Shown here piece by piece: positions 32,218-43,682 of a stretch of DNA of 64,000 nt. The position numbers and the translations under genes are program-made. Origin of the DNA: Cubamyces lactineus (lineage: Eukaryota > Basidiomycota > Agaricomycetes > Polyporales > Polyporaceae); assembly GCA_022376465.1 (NCBI GenBank), contig JACDTU010000013.1:616501-680500 (forward strand), read 5' to 3'. Under the pieces are notes generated by a model that saw only the letters and a program-made list of their open reading frames with translations, did not search any database and was not told the origin of the DNA. How positions within the stretch are numbered: position 1 is the stretch's first letter; each line of letters opens with the position of its first letter.

Positions 32218-34594
32218 ATACCTTCAACCACCGCGTGCGAACTTGGTGCTGTTGGTGGCACATGCTGGGGGGCCGCGTCGGTGGGCGCGTGCAAGACCAA
32301 TGGTGAACAGCTAAGTCTGAGGACAATGGGAAAGAGGTCGGCGTGGAGAGGAAAAGAGTTGTGAATGGGTTCGCGAGTCGCGACATGCCCATTAAGTAGT
32401 GACGCGCAGATGCACGGTCCGAGCTCACAGCTATGACGTCAAACAGGTATCATTCATTATTCGGGACGCGTACTTGACATGAGTAAGATGACATTCCGGT
32501 GCTTTGATACAGGGTTAAATTGCAATGCAAAACCTACCTTTTACCTGAGAAGGGTTAATATGGCAACACCTTCCATGACAATGGAAATGATCGCCAAATT
32601 ACGCCCGGCCTGACGAATCCTGGCAAGAAATCGCCCAGCGTGGCGAACGCGCGGCAGATGTTCGCCCTGCCAGGCGAATCGGTGTTATTCAAGGCAAGGA
32701 AAGGCCAGCGCTTCCCCGGCCTGTCCGGGAATGCTATCCTTGCCCGGCGCTACCTTGCCAGGCAGAGCTTTATACAATTTGCTGATGGACTGCAGCCGCT
32801 CTGCTCACGGCTAAGTCTTAGTATTGAGGAGAGCAGTGTGTGGAAGTTGTCAAAGGTATAGAAGGTGGTGTCAGTAATTCGTCGAGACGACGGGTGTTTC
32901 ACGCTCTTCCTATGCCACTCCGGTTCCGGCTCCGAGGAGTGGACGAATACCGGGCTGGATTACCATGAGCGTTGCCTGCGGGTAAAAGGTTGTTCGTTCT
33001 TCTGGGCGTACGATTCGAACTCTCTCCCACCTTCCGCCTCTCCAAGAGCATTCTCCCGCGAACGTCTGCATGTGCCCTCTCCTTACCCTGGCAGGGTATG
33101 TCCTCGTGCACCTATCCCCGATCGATGGGATAGGAGTTCGTGGAAACTCTATCCTCACCTCGCAGGGACAGTGCGGCCCAGTATGGCTCTTAAGTCCGGT
33201 CACGGCTGTCCGGGGCGCGTCTTGTCTCCTTCGCGGAGATCGCGCGTATTGTAGGGGGGAGGGTTGTGCCACTCGAGGTGACGGTCAAGTCGGCCAATCT
33301 CCCCTTACGCACACGCAAGTGGCTCGAGGGCTCGGGTCGCGTGGCGCATTTAGGCCCGCGAGCGCAAAGTCCGCAGGCTGAGTGGCCATTCGTCCTTGCC
33401 GCAACTGGGATGGCAGGTGATACAGCTGATTCTGGGCTCAGCGGGTCCTGCTCATCCTCTCATTGGTCGATGGCGGTTCCTCCGCTGCACCGAACTCTCC
33501 GCGCGAAATTCTCCGACGCAGAGCGGAGAATGAACTGAGAGAGAGAGAGAGAGCTACTAGCAAGTTCCCCCGCTGTTCGCTCTTCACCCGCCTCCCTTCG
33601 AGCCCTCTGTAACGTTCATGTTCACGTCAGAGCCCAGAAGCCTTGCGACGTTTCACTCGAATTGTTGGACGAGACACGGGAGTGCAGGGGTAATCACAGA
33701 ATGGCGATTATATTAATCCATCATTGCTGCCGACAATAAGAAGCTGGAATCAGTTTATTGCTGATGGGGGAAACTCACAGGGCCCGTCTACCGCCCGGGA
33801 GAATCAGGGTGTTGAGTAGAGGTGCTCCCAAAAGAGGAAAACGGAGATGAGCCGCCGTATTCCGAGCGTCCCCCCGTCCCCTCTGTCTTGATTCTCGAAT
33901 TCGACGGTCGCTGATGATGCACGGCCCGTGGGTCCCTCGATTTCATTATGGAAGGGTCACTTGCGATGCGACAGCCGAGGAATCGGCGAATCAGGAGCTC
34001 TCATTCGCAGGCAATACGGGCTCCCGCGCGCAGAGTGCGCATGCCACCCATGGCCCATTTCTGATATGTGCCACCGCATAAGGCTGGTCAACCGAAGTCC
34101 CGCGCAGGGTGGGCGACAGGCCGCGGCGCTGTGCCTTTGCGCTGGGATTTGGTTCCGGATATGGAGAAAAATTGCGCGGCTTGTCGTGCAGCTCGGAGCC
34201 GGGGCGCGAGGGCGCAGAGGGCGCGGGTAGGCTGGAAAAGGCTGGGAGGGGAGAGGAGCTGAGTTGGAACGGAGGTTGATAGCCTCATGGCACGCTCGGC
34301 TGTCTTGCCGAGAGGGCAGATCGGGGATCCCATCAGCTTCTTTTTGTTGGACCTCGATCTGCGATCCGACTTGATTTGAACGCCGACTGCACCCTAGGCG
34401 CCCGTCCGTCGGGCTGCAGAGGTGCGGTCTGGCCGTCGGAGGGGCTGAGATTCGTCCACCAAACTCAGACTCTCTCTCTACGCTCGCCCGACACAGGGGA
34501 CGTACTTCGTATTAAAGATCATGTCCTCCCGCTCATGCAATCGCTCCCGCGACGCTCCTAATCTCCTCCCTCCCCATCCCCTCCGCCTCCGGCC

Positions 34595-36471
34595 ATGTTC
34601 GCGCTTCCGACTAGAGCAGGGAGCATCTGCGGATGGTCTCCCTCTAACGACAGCAACGATACTCTGTATACGACCGCAACGACCTCCACCGCCTACTCCT
34701 TGCACGCCTGCCCCTCATTACCCCTCGCCAGCACCCCCCGCGCTGCTCGCAACCCTATCCCTAGAAGCCTCTCCCTCGACTCCAGCGTGCGTGCAAGGAG
34801 TCTCTCGGATGCCACCGATACCTCGTCGACATACACGCCGTACCACAACCCGACGTCGACGCGTCGATATAAGCTCAAACGCCAGCTAGATCCGTCCTGG
34901 GCTCCGCGTCCTCCTAACGCGTTCATTCTCTTCCGCCGAGACTACGTCGAGAAGCACAAGGGCGAGAACAGCGTCTCCGACCCCAAGGAGAAGACGCTCT
35001 CAAAGCGCGCCGGCGATGCGTGGAAGGCACTCACCGCCGACGACAAGAAGCCGTGGTTCGAGAAGGCCAAGGTCGAGGCGATGAAGCACGCCGCGGCCAA
35101 TCCGAACTACGTCTACCGGCCCAAGAAGCCCCGCAGCGAGCCGCGCCGGCATCCTGCCCTGCTCTCGCGTCGCGAGCAGGTCGAGGAGTTCGTGCGCAAG
35201 GCGACACGCCGCCGCGCTATCTCGGCCCACGACCGTCGCCCGGCCTCTCGAAATCATTACGACTGCCCGACACCCGGGAGTGTGGGCTCGTCGTCCTCAC
35301 CGGAGCCCCCGGGCACACCGTCGAGCGAGGAGTCGAATCCGTTCGCTAACGCGTTCGCCGTCTCACAGTCGCAGTCACAGTCGCGAGCTACTCACCTTGA
35401 GATCCCGATACCTATGCCGCCGCCTCCGCGTGCCTACATGTCCCAGTCGGCCATGAACTCGATGCCGTCTTTGGTGTCCGACCGCCCTCTTGCTCCGAAG
35501 AGGTCGTTCTCATACAGCGACATGCCTCCGTACGTCTTGACGGAGTACATCAACTTTGGCGACGAGTACTCGGAGTCCGACGACCAGAGCATTTTCTCGT
35601 TCGACTCTGCCATCAGCGAGCCATCGCCGATGTTCTTCTCCGGAGAACCTTCGGAACAATCCTCGCCCGTCGGCTGTGAAATCACAGTGAGTATCCCGAT
35701 TGCGAGGTCATATACCAGCCATCCTGACCTTCACACTAGCTCCAGAATCCCGAAGGGCAGTATATACCTGAGCCTCAACTCGTCTCAGATCCGCGCCTTA
35801 TGCCCGAACCGCAGGCCATGCCGGCCGCGGTCGATCCTCTGACCACTATGCTTCCCCCTGCTTCGTCTTCCTCTTCTTCTGGCGTATACCCCCTTCCGCC
35901 TCCGAGCCCGCTCTTCGAGCGGCGACGACGCGCCGCCACCATCTCCACTCTCCCCTCTCCTCTCACGGTCATCACCTCGTCGCTGTCTGGCTGGGCAAGA
36001 GACGACCTCGTCACGGCACGCATGGTCCCGCGCGCCGAGCCGTCGCAGCCGTCGTCCCTCACGCACCCACACCTGTCCGCGTTCGAGGTCATCTCTGACA
36101 GTGGCGACCCCTGGGTGCGCAGCATGGCACCCGACGTGCACCCGGGGCTCGCCGCCACTATACCCGAGGCCGACATGGAAATCACGCCCCGTGTTCCCGA
36201 CTTCCCACAAAATATCAGCAGCACCGGCATGCCGCCGCCGCTGGGCGACCCCACCGCCGAGTTCTCCATGCCCGAACCGCAAGAGGAGGGCTTACCTATG
36301 CCCATGTTGGATCCGTACGATATCACCGCCGACCTCGAGTGCTACTCCTTGGGCCTCCGCCAGTACAGGATCGGCAACGGCGGCGCCGAGGCTGCCAACT
36401 ACGGTATCCCGCCGTTCGAGGTCGACTACAGCTCGTTCTTGTCGTGCGAAGGCTCGAGGGAGCAGGCTTGA
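34595..36471 (+). CDS. HMG-box transcription factor
   Basis: Nuclear DNA-binding protein of 607 residues. Exon 1 is 34595-35686, then a 53-base intron (GTGAGT...CACTAG), then exon 2 is 35740-36471. The HMG box spans about residues 104-175: R-P-P-N-A-F-I-L-F-R-R-D-Y, then LSKRAGDAWKALTADDKKPWFEKAKVEA and PNYVYRPKK. This is the fungal MATA/ROX1-like type with the Phe and Trp core residues intact. A basic stretch follows (SEPRRHPALLSRREQVEEFVRKATRRR). The remaining 400 residues are Ser/Pro-rich with acidic patches such as EYINFGDEYSESDDQSIFSFDS, likely activation regions. There is no mating-type partner nearby, so a developmental or stress role is more likely than mating identity. An ATG further upstream at 34521 is in another frame and was not used. 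Confidence 0.9.
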
Positions 36472-37655
36472 CCTGGACGCGGACTTGTTCTCGGGCCTTG
36501 TACCACACCACGATTCCGTCGTACGTATGCGCCGACTTCTTTTTCCGGCACCCGCATGCACAGTGCTGCTCTATGATCTTCATGACGCGTATGCGACTTA
36601 TGCTTGACGACATGTTGACGACGGACGATTTCCTTCGAGATACGATGTAGCATAGTTGCGCTTGGGCTTGCTGAGGACTCTCACCTCACTTCGCTTCGTT
36701 GTATCTATACGGTCCTTTAGGCGCCTCTGCCTTTTCGACGCGCTGTACGTTACGCTTGGGGACGCGCCTTGGCGTGCCCACTATACCCGGGCTTCTGAAT
36801 GGCATACTGTGTTTCTCAGTACAGATGTGACGTGGGCGGTCGAAAGCGAACTTACACGACGGGCGTATCATCTGGAATGCACGCAGATGACTTGGCGCGA
36901 ATATTCGCGCGTAACAGTGCCGTCCAACGACTCCTGGCGATTAATTGGGCCCTGTCTACAACCCGGTCACCCAAGCTTTGCTGGCGGTTGTCAGCTATGG
37001 CAATTAGGCCACGACTCGTCGTGTCCTATACGGATATCCATCCTAGTTGCGAACGAACTTACCTGCCCTAGTAGGCAATGGGTACGTGGACGCGACGGCT
37101 GATGCGGATGGCTGTGGTTCCTCGTGGATCCCAGTACAGCAATTGAGGTGAGCGTGGGGAAGGTGCGGTTACTCTCCAACCTTGACGTTGACAGTTGCCA
37201 ACTTGGTCGAGAAGACGGCGTGGGTAATACGTAAACGTTACATACCACCAAGTCCCTTTCAGGGTACTTATCAGCATCAAAATGGGCACTTATCAGCCAA
37301 ATTCGAGGAATGCAGACTCCACTCGGCTGCGTGTGAGGCATTCTGCGCACCGGGCTTGCCCTCTCCCTCCTCGACGTCCGAGACATTGTCTCTCGACGTC
37401 CATCACCTACTGCTCTCTTCAATGCCCTCGCATCCATAAAATATCCTAGGCTTCTCTGCCAAAGTCTACGGCGTGCTTTGATTCCAGTCGCAGAGCGCTT
37501 ACCCCGCAACATTGACGTAATGGGTCCCTTAGGTCCTCGAGCTGGTGAATCCACTCCTCCCACCGACACAACCGTCACACCTTTCCCACCGGTACGAGGA
37601 AATCCACCAGAGATCCCTGTATCGAACTCAAAGTCACACCCCACAGAGCGCAGAC
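36472..37655. other. Intergenic spacer
   Basis: About 1.2 kb between the HMG-box gene and the membrane protein, both plus strand. A 217-codon minus-strand frame (37644-36991) overlaps the next gene's leader and lacks motifs; I treat it as chance. No repeats seen. Confidence 0.4.
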
Positions 37656-38381
37656 ATGGAACAAAGCCGTCCCGAAATCGGGGGCTCCTTCGGCGGGTTC
37701 ATCGCCCTTGTCGTCGTCCTCGCCGCCATCTTCCTCATCTCGTGCATCGGCATCTTCATTCTCCTGCGCAGCCACGAGCCCACCCCTCACGAGCGCCATC
37801 GGCGCAGAGCTCGGGCCCGGACGCGCGATTTCTCATCCGAGGCCCCTATTGGCCCGCCCGGAATCCGCGAGCGCTTGGCGCGTCTCTTCGGCAGGCGGAC
37901 TGGCTGGATCAAGGCGTCCGCAGGGGATGGAGACGAATGGGACGCTTCCGACGAGCGAATTCCAAATGCCTTCGGAGGCGAAGAAGGCCTGTATAGCGTT
38001 CGGGAGCGAGAGAGCGCGTACCCGGCGACCTTCGCTGCGGCCCGCGCTGCTCAGGCACAACATCCCCCACAGAGCCTCGCGCAGAGCTTGAGCACGGATT
38101 CGGTCGAGGTAGAGCTCAGCGCACCGTCCGCCGTGTATGCTCCACCGCTCTCGCCCGGACCTTCGTACGCGTCGTCTGACCGGGAGGATGACCTCGCCCC
38201 TAGCATCCGTACGGCCCCTGTGTCGAGACCGGTATCGCAGACTGTGCCCCCACTGCCGTTGGAGAGCCGGTCGGAGGTGAAGCAGCAGGATGAACGCCAT
38301 TTCTCCGTCCAAACACCCTCGTTCAGTGTCAGGTCCATGCGCAAGTTCGATAACGGCACAAAGTTCAAGGAGAGCTTGTGA
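37656..38381 (+). CDS. Single-pass membrane protein, fungal, unknown function
   Basis: Intronless 241-residue protein. The start at 37656 (MEQSRPEIGGSFGGFI) was chosen because it puts a single hydrophobic helix at residues 14-37 (GFIALVVVLAAIFLISCIGIF) directly after a short N-terminus. A strongly basic stop-transfer run follows (ERHRRRARARTR), so the long tail should be cytosolic. The tail is disordered and Ser/Pro-rich with PPLSPGPSYASSDRED, and ends in a distinctive block, FSVQTPSFSVRSMRKFDNGTKF, then KESL. Proteins of this plan are common in Agaricomycetes. I do not know their role. The in-frame upstream ATG at 37545 would bury the helix in a long leader and is less likely. Confidence 0.72.
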   Translation: MEQSRPEIGGSFGGFIALVVVLAAIFLISCIGIFILLRSHEPTPHERHRRRARARTRDFSSEAPIGPPGIRERLARLFGRRTGWIKASAGDGDEWDASDERIPNAFGGEEGLYSVRERESAYPATFAAARAAQAQHPPQSLAQSLSTDSVEVELSAPSAVYAPPLSPGPSYASSDREDDLAPSIRTAPVSRPVSQTVPPLPLESRSEVKQQDERHFSVQTPSFSVRSMRKFDNGTKFKESL

Positions 38382-39656
38382 ACCTTGCGCTTGACCTGAC
38401 TTCCCTAATTCTCTTTGCGTTCTGTTGCTTCTTGTTGGACTTTCATATTCCTCTTCCTCCGCTCTATTGTACATTTATAATCGCCGCCATGATCTGTTGT
38501 ACGATTCTGCGAGACTTGTTTTGGCCCGACTTGTGACCTTTATTACCCAGCTGGTGTATTGCTCTGCTCCGGACTCTGCCCATTGACGATGGTACGTCCT
38601 CTGTCGACTCATATGTACGATGAATTTTGATCTTTCCATTACCCTACAGTATGCTTCATGACCTGTGATCACGACGCTCTGGATTCACCATCCCATGATC
38701 ATTATGTTGTACTCTGTCCGATCCCTCTATATCTATTTCCGACGGACGTGGACACCTTAGGTCCCACCGTCGTTTCCCGACCTCACCATCTATACCTTGC
38801 CCAGCATCGACTCGCGTTCGTTCGCTTGTGTTGCCCGCCGTCCTAGCGAAGTTGAGCGGACACCAGCTCCGTTCATTCACACAAAGGTCGCTTTCTGGCT
38901 CCTGTGTCAATGTTGTCTCTCCTTACACCCTATCCGCCAACATCGAACGACTGCTCCCGAACCGAGACGCGATCACCGTGCATGACCGTGAGCCTCGCAC
39001 AATCCCGACGTCATACGCATGGGCATTGCCATCTTGAGCCAGGTGCGGGCGGCCTGGGCTTTGTGAGACCGAGCACAACAAGACCGTTGGATCGCTAATA
39101 TATCGCCTCCACCCGATGTGCCAGATGTACCTTCGGAGCCACCTGGAGCTTGAAGGCTCAGGCCGCGAGGAATGCCTTCTCGAAGCACACAAGACGGCGC
39201 CTAGACGTGGCAATCTGAGATATCCCTCATCTGCAGAAGTGCTTGTCGTGCCCATTCCATGCCTGCGAAGGGATGGCGACGTCGCGGTGTTGGAACCCTC
39301 GATTTGTGAACAATCAGCAGTCGTGGCTAAGCTCCGCGCCCTGTTTGCCCAGTGGCAGATCCTCGCTGCAAGAGTAACTGCAATCGCAACTGTATCTGCC
39401 TGGTCTCAGTGTTCTCTGTGCAGCGCGCCAACTAGTCCTGCCCTGGATTCACCGCAACATTTACTGCTGCGAGCCCGATCTGCGGGGCTCTTCGACGAGA
39501 TGCTTGTCCAAAGCTACCGTCCAATGTTACCATGTATCTAGTCTAGGCGCCCATGGCGGGGGGGGGTGTTAACTTCGTTGGATTCAGGTCGTCGCTGAAA
39601 TTGGTATCGTTTGGAGAATTGTCTAGAACTTAGAACGCGGTGGTGCATGGTGTGGT

Positions 39657-40050
39657 AGGACCCCTGACAATGGTAGGTGAACCTATATCACCTCGACCGA
39701 AATTTGGGTGAAAATGTCCGCGGATTTCTGGCCATTTTTGCCTCGAAATGTCCGGAAAAAATTCACCTTCAGACCCCCTCCGGGCCCCGAAGCGCCCATT
39801 TTTGCTGACAAATTTGTCCCAAAAAGGTAAGCGGTCTGCTCAGGCGCCCAGTCACATGATCTTTTGGGCGCTCATGTTCATAAGCGCTCATTAAATCCAT
39901 CATATTTTGGTCAATCTGTCCGTCTGGGGAACAGGGTTGGTGACCGATTTGGGGGGGTTTTGTCCGGAAAAAATACAGCATAGGCCCCTTCCAGCGGGCT
40001 GATTTTGTCCGGAATCGGATAGGGCTGTCCGTACCATTGTCAGGGGTCCT
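39657..40050. mobile_element. hAT-like MITE, 394 bp, with 8-bp target duplication
   Basis: The termini are perfect 19-base inverted repeats: AGGACCCCTGACAATGGTA at 39657-39675 and its reverse complement at 40032-40050. Directly outside both ends is the same 8-mer, GGTGTGGT (39649-39656 and 40051-40058), an 8-base target-site duplication as made by hAT transposases. Inside, TGTCCG occurs six times in one orientation (39715, 39749, 39917, 39961, 40006, 40026), and TGTCCGGAAAAAAT is an exact direct repeat at 39749 and 39961. These look like subterminal transposase-binding repeats. No transposase is encoded, so the element is non-autonomous. Identical ends and intact duplication point to recent insertion. 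Confidence 0.88.
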
Positions 40051-40843
40051 GGTGTGGTGCGGCGCCGAGCCATGCACCTGGCACATGCCTCCGAATCCGG
40101 CCCCTGGTACCGCGGCATCCTGGCTTAGCAGTCTTCGCGGGCTTTGCAGCTTAGCAACCCTCTGCTTACAAATCTTACAATGCAAGCCGGTCGGAGGCCA
40201 CTCATCCTGCTGAAGTATGTTATGACAAACTGGCATGGATGACAACGTCTGGCTTCCTGCCCGATGTGCTCTTCTCCAGTCGGAGGCCGGCTAAGACGGA
40301 GGCCGGCGTGGCGCGCCGCGCGCATTTCCACTTTAGTTCCGGCGACGCTGATCCCGGACGGACGGCGCTTACCAGTAATTACTCCGTTACGTCAGCGCTT
40401 CGTTCCTGGTCTGTGTTCAACTTGAAGCACTCATCACGACTGACGAATGTGCTTTCAAAGCTTTGTATGAACCACATTGTACCCTACTTGAAAGGAGGAG
40501 TTGAAGAAACATGGTACAATATACACAGAGGTGAATGTCCCATGCCATCCAGAAGTCGTTGATGACAACCACTGCAGTAATCCCGTTGTCCAGTGGCAAA
40601 CGCATGGATACACATTTCTCGACGGTTCATCGATGTTCCTCCACAGAAGTTTGCTGCACCGTACCCGATCGGCTCAACGTTGCCTTGCTGGCGCCCCATT
40701 GACGTCGCTATCCGCTAACACCCTCGAGGCGCGGGCCCTGACGAAAGAGCTGCATGCACTTATTCAGCAACCTCGGCGTCGAAAATGCCAGTAACTTTTC
40801 GCAGGAAAAAAGCCATCGCGACCGGCTAGTGCTAGCGCACCCG

Positions 40844-40930
40844 TATATATATCGAGGAACGCGGTGGAGGATCCCTCACTGCACTTTCGATACCACACGC
40901 TACTCTCGTGCCTCCTCTCACCTCCTCTCA
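40844..40930 (+). promoter_or_regulatory. Core promoter of alcohol dehydrogenase
   Basis: A TATATATA box at 40844-40851, about 112 bases before the start codon, is followed by a pyrimidine-rich leader with CCTCCTCTCA repeated exactly in tandem (40911-40930). This TATA plus CT-block arrangement is typical of strongly expressed fungal genes. Confidence 0.65.
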
Positions 40931-40962
40931 CGACCTTCACCACATCCTCACGAAGCATCAAA

Positions 40963-42236
40963 ATGGCTGCACAAAAGGAGCTCGAGTTCAAGGGTTACGC
41001 CATGACCGGTGAGTAGCCCTACAATTCACAGCGTATCAACGGGGGCATGGCGCTAACGCGAATCTTCATAGACCCTTCGGCATGGTCTTCGCTCACCGTA
41101 ACGCCCTTCCAGCCCAAGAACTTCGGTCCTGAGGACGTCGAGGTTGCCATCACGCACTGCGGTGTATGTGGTTCAGACCTCCACACCCTCACCGGTGGTT
41201 GGGGTGCTGCAAACATTCCCCTCATCGTCGGCCACGAGATCGTCGGCAAGGTGACGCGGGTCGGCGAGAAGGTCAAGGACATCAAGCCCGGAGACCGTGT
41301 CGGCGTTGGCGCGCAGGTCGGCAGCTGCCTGAAGTGCCGCGCATGCAACGACAACTACGAGAACTACTGCCCTGGCATGATCCACACATACGTGAGTAAC
41401 TCTCTGTGCTCTTTTCCCCCGAGGAGTTCAGCGTACTAACGTCCACTGGTAGAACCACCAATACCCCGATGGCGTGAAGACCCAGGGTGGATACTCGACC
41501 GGAATCCGCGCACACGAACGTTTCGTCTTCCCTATCCCCGAGAAGCTTGAGTCGCGTTACGCAGCATCCATGCTCTGCGCTGGTGTCACCGTGTTCTCGC
41601 CCCTAAAGGCCTACGGGTGTGGACCGGGCAAGAAGGTCGGCGTCATTGGTATCGGTGGTCTCGGCCACTACGCCGTCCTGTTCGCGAAGGCGATGGGCGC
41701 TGAGGTGTGGGCGTTCACGCGCGGCACCGCCAAGGCGGAGGACGTTAAGAAGATGGGTGCTGACCACGTCGTCGACACCACTGTTGATGTGAGTACTCCT
41801 CTTTCGCGTGGTGAAGGTCTGAGCGCGCCTTGCTTACAACAACCGCGTACAGGGCTACTGGAAGGACCTCGAGATGACGTTCGACATCCTCATCTCCACC
41901 GTCGACCACTTCCCCGCGGGCGTTTCGCTCCGGGCAATCCTCTCTATGCTCTACGTGCACGGCAAGTACATCACCGTCGGCCTGCCCGACGTCGACCAGC
42001 CCCTGCCGTCGTTGCACCCGTTCGACATCACGAACAACGGCTGCCTCATCGGCGGCTCGCACATCGGCTCAAAGGAGGACATGATGGAGATGCTCCAGCT
42101 CGCGGCGGAGAAGGACATCAAGCCCTGGATCGAGGAGCTGCCGATGAAGGATGCGGGCAAGGCGCTCGAGGGTGTCAAGGCGGGCAAGGTCCGCTACCGG
42201 TACGTCCTCAAGCAGGACATCGCGCCCGTAGAATGA
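40963..42236 (+). CDS. Zinc NADP-dependent alcohol dehydrogenase, ADH6/CAD type
   Basis: Medium-chain dehydrogenase of the cinnamyl-alcohol/ADH6 group, reducing aromatic and aliphatic aldehydes with NADPH. Four exons (40963-41008, 41072-41391, 41453-41788, 41853-42236) join in phase to 361 residues. Catalytic zinc ligands are visible in THCGVCGSDLH and in the G-H-E-I-V-G segment. Structural zinc ligands are the four Cys in GSCLKCRACNDNYENYC. The Rossmann motif is VGVIGIGGLGHYAVLFAKAMGAEV. The substrate domain carries TFDILISTVD and KYITVGLPD. In white-rot fungi such enzymes handle lignin-derived aldehydes, an inference here. The MITE lies about 0.9 kb upstream of the start. Confidence 0.94.
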
Positions 42237-43682
42237 AGGGGTTCCTGGCGGGAGAGAGGTGGATGATGTGCGATTCGAGGACTAGACCTATACGGACTCG
42301 TTCTGCTAGATGCGCCATATAGAGATGTATCTATACCATAATGTACATTGTAGTTGATGCTCTCGTTGCCCTGACATCCTGCGTGTGCCCGTATGTCCAG
42401 CCGAACTCGCAACCTCCTTAACCTAAGCGGTGCACTTGGCGGCAGCTTTGTGGCGCCGTGTGCCGAGAGATGCCGAGTGGAAGTGACATAGGCGGACGAT
42501 GCTTCATATCGACCTTCTTGACCTTCTACCACCAGCTTCGTTCTATGATTTTGACTGTGGTACACTTGATACAGGCTCTTAGCATCAAAACGCTAGAGAA
42601 GGGAAGTATCGTTGAGTGTTATGGACCCCTGCGTGGATTTCGCTGCGCGAAAGGAATGGGTCTGCCCGCATTTAGCTATCGTGGATGCGATATATGGGTG
42701 AGGATTTGCGTCTCCATCGATCGTACACTCTCAGAACTCACGAAGCATCCATAACAGCCAATACGGAGCCCAATGGACGTACATCGTACATTGTCCTACA
42801 GATATGGTCAAGAATGGCAACCATTGCAGCTGGTCTAGATGCCCGACTGCCAGGATGTCGCCAATCCATCGCAGTGCTCGCTTGTTGTATTGAATTGCGA
42901 TAGTATATGCGCAAGCCGCTAGTGAGTCCCTGGAGACCGTCGTGGTGTAGCCCCGAGCAGAGAGGGTTCAATCAACTACAGGAGCTGATCGGTGAAAGTG
43001 TGGGGAATCTGCCGTCTGTTGAGCTGGCAGGCTGTCAGGTTCTCGCACCCCTATCGCGTTTACGTGATTGATCTTGGGCACTTTGTGGTATTCCATTGAC
43101 CATGGCGAGGTCGTTGACATGAGTGGCGTGGCGAGAGCGACCTATTAGCTCGGACACTGGCCCTCAACCTTGCGTCCGCCTACGCCGGAGGGTTCGAACT
43201 GGCTCATACCTCGCCAGAAATATCTTACAGAGCGTTTGATACCGAACACGAGGCAGGTCCAGAAGGCTGGGAGGTCCAAAGGAATCTTTCTTCTCCCCGT
43301 TCTCGCGGTACGCGATGGAGATTACCGCTGGTAAAATAATCACGTGACGTCCCCATAAGGTGGACAGTGGTTGGATGGGCCAGCGGCGAATTCACCTCTG
43401 CCTTTGCGGGCTTTTGGCCGTTCGCTCTTGTGGCAGTCTCCCTTCCGCATGTCGTGTCTGCGGACCAATCACGCCATACATGTGCGAAGAATAGAGGGCC
43501 GAGCTCTGATAAGAATATTCACCCATCCCCAGCTCGAGGCGAGTGGTGACCGGATGGCACCCTCCGCCCTGAGTGGCGACTTACGACAGGGTCACCCCCA
43601 GTCCTCAGCCCCATAAATCCGCAGAGGATTGCGGGCGAGCCGCACTCTCATCTCACCCCGCGCGCCCGCTATCTCTCGCCTC
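42237..43682. other. Intergenic spacer, ATPase promoter
   Basis: 1.4 kb without a supported gene, repeat or RNA. The last few hundred bases should hold the promoter of the P-type ATPase. Confidence 0.4.

Larger units (their letters stand above)
29928..34594. other. Gene-poor island of about 4.7 kb
   Basis: The longest stretch without a supported gene. Open frames are short, opposed on both strands, and often Arg/Ser/Cys-rich. It contains a degenerate tandem repeat (32109-32217), one exon-like fragment (31954-32052), an AT-rich patch around 31740-31860, a 9-base inverted repeat GGAATGCAA/TTGCATTCC at 31382-31421, and a GA microsatellite at 33537-33553. The last kilobase should be the promoter of the HMG-box gene. 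I see no intact transposase, reverse transcriptase or RNA gene. Confidence 0.5.
38382..40962. other. Intergenic region containing a MITE
   Basis: Holds the MITE (39657-40050) and, at the right end, the alcohol dehydrogenase promoter. Plus-strand frames between about 38900 and 39541 (one has NIERLLPNRDAITVHDREP) look slightly protein-like but show no start, splice pattern or family; they could be a decayed gene. A run of nine or ten G lies near 39555. Confidence 0.45.

Noticed and set aside
38900..39541. Possible gene fragment on the plus strand (NIERLLPNRDAITVHD region)
   Set aside because: Slightly protein-like but interrupted by stops, with no consistent splicing or recognisable family; kept only as a remark.
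39769..40245. 158-codon minus-strand frame crossing the MITE end
   Set aside because: Runs through the terminal repeat and target duplication into flanking DNA, so it cannot be an element gene; it has no transposase motif.
41474..42322. Single 282-codon frame across the alcohol dehydrogenase
   Set aside because: After the intron at 41789 it runs in the wrong frame; the four-exon structure gives the conserved sequence throughout.
43130..43215. GGTTCGAAC-containing segment resembling a tRNA T-loop
   Set aside because: No acceptor stem, D-arm or anticodon arm can be paired around it.
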